Positions 34,201-35,965 of a stretch of DNA of 35,965 nucleotides are shown here, in pieces (the first letter of the stretch is position 1; the number at the start of each line of letters is the position of its first letter). The position numbers and the translations under genes were made by a program. The notes beneath the pieces are model-generated. The model searched no databases, had not been told where the DNA came from, and saw only the letters and a program-made list of their open reading frames with translations. This stretch comes from a virus: positions 1-35,965 of the IMG/VR virus record IMGVR_UViG_3300043543_000234. One strand, written 5' to 3'.

Positions 34201-35965
34201 CGACGAGATAACAGGCCAACTCCGATCTGGCATCAAATGGATGGAGCAAAACCGCGGCCAACCATTGCCAAACCTTCCAGACAAGAAAAGTTCAGCTTTT
34301 GACCTCATACTGCGGGTAATTAAGCCTAGCTTTTTGGGCTTGGAAGCCGCCATAGAACCTGTTGTAGATATGTTTAACCGACTATCTGCAACAATCCGTG
34401 ATGTTGATATTGAGATTAAGCGTAGGTTAAATAGCGCAAAGGATGCGCTGTTGTCTGCGGGTAGCTCGTTACTGCAACTAGACGTAACAACTGCAATAAG
34501 AGAGTTCCGCGGTGTTACGTCTAGTTTGTGGGGGAATGCAGATAGTAGGTTTGGAGAAGACGGCCTAGCAGCGCAGGTTGCCCGTAATCCGATGCTGTTT
34601 GCGATGCCCGCAGTAGGAATTGCCGCCTCACTTATCGATACTGCTACAGGCAGAGCGCCTACAATCCGACAAGAGGCCAACCGCGCCAACGAGATCGCCT
34701 TAGCTGAATGGAACGACAAGATTAGGGCGGAAACAGACGCGCTAATGGAAACCATCGCCCTAAAACGAGCAGGCGCAACAAGACCAAAAGAAGAAGAGAT
34801 TAAAGCAGCTCAACAACTACTGGATTCAGGCAGAGGAACCGCCGCTGAACGGGAACAAGCAATTAGAACCCTACGAACCGCCAACCTGCTAGACCCAGAC
34901 GAAATCAACAAGAGGGGGGCTGCCCTGATGGCCTTGGCTGAAGCACAGGAGCGCCTAGCCGCCGCGGCAGAGGCTGAAGGGGACATAGACCGCGCCCGTA
35001 TGCACAGAACAGATGCTGAGAACCTCAGAAAGATCGCGGCCGCGGCAAACTCTGCGGCAGCGGGGATGACTAAGTTCTTGGATGCAGTAAAAAGCCTAGA
35101 ACTGGTCTTGCTGCGGTTAGACACAGAGCAACTACGCCGTCAACTCGCAGTTGTAACGGCACTGAATGAAGGGAGCATTAACGAGTTTGGGTACAACGAA
35201 GGGTTGATCCGTTCGCAGGAGATATTACTGGAAAGCAGAATCGCCGAACAGCAAAAGAATCTAGACGAGTTGCGCCGCTTCATGGCAACAGAAGAATACA
35301 AGACAATGCAAGACCAGCAAGCCAAGGACGAGATGGAAGAGCGCGCCTTGCGAATGGAGCAGTCAATAATGCAAGACCAGATACGGCTCCAAGAGCTAAA
35401 AAATGAGCGCATACAGCAAGAAATACAACTACTAGAGAAACTGTTTGGCTACCGCCGCAACCAGATCGCACTAGAGGCAACAGTAAGCCGCCTTACCGTT
35501 GAACGTAACCGCGCTAGTGGGAAGCTGTCAGGGGAAGAATACATACTACAAAGCGCCAAAGCGGAAAGCGATCGCATTGCGGCGGAAATAGCAGCAACCC
35601 GTATCATGATTGAGGAGTACAAAAAACAGCTAGATAAAACCAAAAACCCCGCCCTACGAGGGGAAATAAGCGACAAAATAGTACAGTCTCAAACACAATT
35701 AGCAAACCTTGAACTAGAGCAACTAAACGCCTCAATTGAAAGAAGCATTAAGCTGATCGAGTTCCGAACAGAACAACGCCGCCGTGAAGTAGAACTAGCC
35801 CAAGAAGAGCTGCAAATAACAGAGAAAATTAACAACGTCATAAATGACATAGTCTCTTCATCTAGAGAACTAACTGAATCGCGGCGGCAATTTGTAACTA
35901 CAGGGTTAAGGGCAATCTTAGAGGCCAACAACACAGGCAACCCTAACGTTCAGCTCAACGAACGA
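25214..35965 (+). CDS. Giant tape measure protein with embedded lipase-like domain (partial, runs off the right edge)
   Basis: From ATG 25214 (GGAGG ten bases upstream) the frame stays open for 3584 codons to the window end. N-terminal ~120 residues are Gln/Leu/Arg-rich coiled coil. Residues about 780-1000 look like an alpha/beta hydrolase: strand GLIFTVGGREFKGG, nucleophile S903 in AMSFSLGGATV, D952 in LTPDPLSFP, and H984 or H988 in DQHSPQHW. An LSLPAGEQ repeat lies at 1993-2024. Two SPSRVF motifs (residues 2504 and 2609) and the segment about 2712-2856 (EQSLQTGTPLMEGMSSYLGL, then AAVTRNTA) are recognised tape measure elements. Hydrophobic helices occur near 2917-2940 and 2965-2992, then coiled coil to the edge. 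It sets tail length and probably enters the envelope on infection. The hydrolase call is by motif only. Confidence 0.88.
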   Translation, partial: MSDGTVVLRLELDREAFDRQLSGLQQEQLQPLRQSIQIDSRRLQQQFAQIQLPPLQVRIEADRRSIGALSQSIKQATANRIAKITPAVDHRPLTELNKHLDRKIQHARAVNRYFASNPLTPRTDEKALARLNQQLSAVQRQMGAIVAQQGQAKQVSTEINKIVNSSKVRDFGGAIRVENIYRGQLYSDSIDRGLMAFAKELDDMLSRQRRGGFLQRTFAMGKGIVDFALSPIKGITGIASQITGGILQAVSVGLATTIANEAAKGLTLGTKEELQALAAQIDKYIRRRGSITGAALAGFFGYPSMDELKKDITWLGRYLDSWIDPQGFSRNMDQVELRLAKFVDLLRRGQIFEAFGGAIETHITKPIAQDIEQMMNLAQLLTNPSSKNVRKLITRLGAAAPKMYEYLPEEEKIRAFNQEIRSTKLAKGATQIEPYLAFYRAIGSGKLANTPEQKLASEFAAFFNQLKDPAFRAKLIEDPVVRRITTGSKEQPVLEKLAEQVFIASKYQEKLGLGVDNVDDIVKYAEELKDIVNKAQQQFIEGLQERNKQLDSILSEAFGETPTDLLADLKKVRESRGKSVTEAEQQLIQSLSTEDIHRARYLSAAIRTQTADLTPEVIQANAESAIASVRKDKKLDEQGRAAEIERINRRTQAELAAAQFLRERQANPIWQMEIGELDRLFVRNQMGSAAAVSNIKNMPGMQTLIERYQALAMRLALEETGDGTTPGLPKRLLRLARAGANIGGALTSFPKRLQSVASGQIAEQMAEQMVSEIPRGQPGLIFTVGGREFKGGEGSYALAQYAKASFPTAYTIPVPNSEADFPANPQLAQERRNRDPILSFLTKVFPDLESGVNLGNTLANVTTLFSSATFSPRDKDAEKLAANILAAIKAGYSQEQISAMSFSLGGATVQNALAILKTLGVDKVKGLSTAYPYLGLQTRDLQNYKAGILTPDPLSFPLVSRLVEPPSNAVLMQARSNLPTADQHSPQHWIESPDSPALLKWLNPQLYRPINTPETVSDTAFHGHVAQTIYRGYYGGKLSDALKQFLEGKDLVEVDEQGVKSLLSSFEKEIGNDVLLRVYKPASIYAEVADFLKKTPKELDISTPEGSQLLRSIAGSSNPQEYEQILSAMETIAKTRKQFEAYGEYLYGTGVTGVTEPGLFPEEYKQQATELVSAVQEADQRLQDTLAKLSQASQAALDPDAVQQLMPVGDVEAIANRIESALSEDFTRNLVETKAQLKDYLDYLRAIQSELEKIQGVDLTQQTIGEINVKRVAPPEEAKFPTFNFDIPEEWQATPATQAMMVFPFAKIGDEARKLQAIQKSMLTGEPHPDNWLYHPDNPERTKRHLEFDLPRAIEYFESRVIRPEYFQGRADLYEQSKELITFYKMLEREIKAKLENPNYEFSQQFRETRLSVPEFPYPLKYPGESNIVSVLGDITKTNKSLDQLLTKPPANMTMFVEQVNLFADAIVNAARSVQEAIATVESSPIAPQEETPSIIQPLVEKIRQEVGNIGTKARPPESNVVEVPPSTASLLDAIAREIEQPSKAKPTVEKVAADIEPHTKGSVAPPIRDTTPSPMQGAMQNLAGSIAVGFRDGAIAGIEAATPKIGQIAKVVGKESIEGIAAVAESVANRTAEGREALIQGTGAILGEGLNVAGKLGGATLSVGASALKGGTTFLLNAAQGAAQGASQVAVGAVSWRAAQLRGADPMALPGTAAQGGIARDLQTIAAADTVQAIKGLASAIKAIAGGVSGWVNKGSRASRRNADLWDDEPGQTIDIDYEVMTDEIDNIVNDIRDGGMNVSQELQHLAETLHRDASEGVTDASAAAVALGAISKELKSLFEQLSQSGIGLRVSQLQAVPFAPDATLSAEDIQGLSELAIAVNLLNAKIVESQRQLDTLKPMAEDRESQFLVTEIESFLAGLRRLRSNTIEVLQQSWPAMQRAQAQQVEQGQMVGGAERPALKGDATEQLEVRAIQRRELEGKPTAAIAGTQQLSLPAGEQLSLPAGEQLSLPAGEQLSLPAGKQDIQTAEPVLDVPATSAPTTPPSPPAPKTEPPPPQTATAEVGTLGGVERKLDSILTLLERTNALLSQIASGGQPPRGTSAPDPWDDSDIARVPVTYTSKSGRKETRQLALPPLIPKRKREGELVLYQRPQVLGAIGEGVQQGLADVAPSLKQATQTAGKALTSGVASVVSSGISVGGQAVGGLGKAAGATVEGTFAVLSGAISGVGEAISDAIEQRASSLSGEGTAAAEGVSNQLERLKKIAANDTQKTVEFVASSAKTLLGAIGAIGEKIKGSQEAVQAEASQDIPPEALRNELEEMAKELATVRERLRVELTKLLRSALTGQLPEDDLASVIDDVLSSKGNKISKPAKNKLRAAPLNNPEVGQLAGVLSADDLIQAAQLKSAKLQIRAADTPEGLIPDRTALLGRIGEEKQELGKLRSKAFEIIRELAPTIREMADAGSDAALGFKSGFESKFKEIPPTASQKVKKLIADIKDILGIASPSRVFAEIGQMIVAGLALGMDASKVQQLGRNLALSLLDAYSAEANKPQQLDQLPEVRSSSIPDAMDPIKISDIFAGLDQESFENLGIEQADEYIRAWKQSLEIASPSRVFTRIGEAIRDGLKQGVDGGEVGAEIGESVAKGAQKGTQRFEWIIDKLRGMGWGGKLAADGLILARNALVSLFAGHVIFENAQRLIGWLREAYRVAVEFERVKVGLRFTLGAETERANKFLKEQSLQTGTPLMEGMSSYLGLAAVTRNTAIKEADREEIYKAVAEASAVFGLDRQRTQLAFTALTQILSKGRVSAEELRQQLAEHLPGAFQVAARAMGVTEQQLNEMLQRGEVLSSTFVPRFARQLRVEMAGSLHLVDESSQAVLNRLENAQLQLQEGVGSALSPVANTAMRGMATGLEVINSNLALAGTIAGGAVLSAFTRLLQLMRDFLPDIADRVWSVAKGLISWRDMFAAVAKSAVRVGAWVALFSSALSAGKVLSTMGGDEITGQLRSGIKWMEQNRGQPLPNLPDKKSSAFDLILRVIKPSFLGLEAAIEPVVDMFNRLSATIRDVDIEIKRRLNSAKDALLSAGSSLLQLDVTTAIREFRGVTSSLWGNADSRFGEDGLAAQVARNPMLFAMPAVGIAASLIDTATGRAPTIRQEANRANEIALAEWNDKIRAETDALMETIALKRAGATRPKEEEIKAAQQLLDSGRGTAAEREQAIRTLRTANLLDPDEINKRGAALMALAEAQERLAAAAEAEGDIDRARMHRTDAENLRKIAAAANSAAAGMTKFLDAVKSLELVLLRLDTEQLRRQLAVVTALNEGSINEFGYNEGLIRSQEILLESRIAEQQKNLDELRRFMATEEYKTMQDQQAKDEMEERALRMEQSIMQDQIRLQELKNERIQQEIQLLEKLFGYRRNQIALEATVSRLTVERNRASGKLSGEEYILQSAKAESDRIAAEIAATRIMIEEYKKQLDKTKNPALRGEISDKIVQSQTQLANLELEQLNASIERSIKLIEFRTEQRRREVELAQEELQITEKINNVINDIVSSSRELTESRRQFVTTGLRAILEANNTGNPNVQLNER
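31190..31285 (+). repeat. Four 24-bp tandem repeats in the tape measure gene
   Basis: Four head-to-tail units encode LSLPAGEQ (the last reads LSLPAGKQ). The units differ at single bases, mostly silent (TCC/TCG, TTG/CTA). They lie in a Pro-rich linker between helical parts of the tape measure protein and may vary in number among related phages. Confidence 0.9.

Noticed and set aside
33679-34755. 358-residue reverse-strand open frame in the tape measure gene
   Set aside because: It is Ser/Ala/Arg-rich shadow coding opposite a strongly supported forward frame, with no ribosome-binding site or motif. The other long reverse frames between 25.2 kb and the right edge are shadows in the same way.
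1-35965. tRNA genes, integrase, transposase or reverse transcriptase (retroelement) in the window
   Set aside because: I looked for them and saw no matching sequence or protein motif. The tail-fibre region lacks a template/variable repeat pair.

Overview
The window is viral: it is part, possibly nearly all, of a tailed phage (siphovirus type) or prophage of a cyanobacterium. The cyanobacterial assignment rests on the HIP1 octamer GCGATCGC, of which I count at least 12 copies (about 0.5 expected by chance in 36 kb), and on the type of proteins encoded (DUF3854-type primase-helicase, DUF4055-type portal). I see no integrase, rRNA, tRNA, CRISPR array or insertion sequence. No gap between genes exceeds about 110 bases.

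Layout. 34-884 (+): a 52-aa holin-like peptide and a membrane-anchored protein of unknown role. 881-3970 (-): major capsid protein followed by four small virion or tail-fibre genes. 4060-11863 (+): distal tail and hub candidates, a large tail protein, two paralogous tail proteins and an AT-rich unknown. 11860-12030 (-): a 56-aa candidate gene. 12014-14256 (+): head morphogenesis protein, scaffold and two neck/connector candidates. 14248-20338 (-): tail-terminator candidate, large terminase, HTH protein, annealing-protein candidate, primase-helicase, RuvC-like resolvase and a small winged-helix-like protein. 20373-21873 (+): tail-completion candidate and two cell-wall hydrolase candidates. 21848-23182 (-): portal. 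23290 to the end (+): tail tube, tail assembly chaperone with a -1 frameshift signal, and a giant tape measure protein that is still open at the right edge.

How it works together. The (-) block at 14-20 kb supplies DNA replication, recombination and packaging. Portal, scaffold, capsid and connector genes build the head. Tail tube, frameshifted chaperone and tape measure build the tail, and the 4-11.8 kb block supplies the tip. Lysis would use the C39-like peptidase, the lysozyme-like protein and the holin-like peptide. Unusually, head and tail genes are spread over nine alternating strand blocks.

The most notable signals are a lipase-like Ser-Asp-His site inside the tape measure protein, a complete G-GGA-AAA frameshift site with a downstream hairpin, a duplicated gene end at 11.8 kb that exposes a hidden reverse-strand gene, and the strand-scrambled virion genes. 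The two window edges are also compatible with a circular genome: the tape measure frame would continue across the junction for four codons and then stop.
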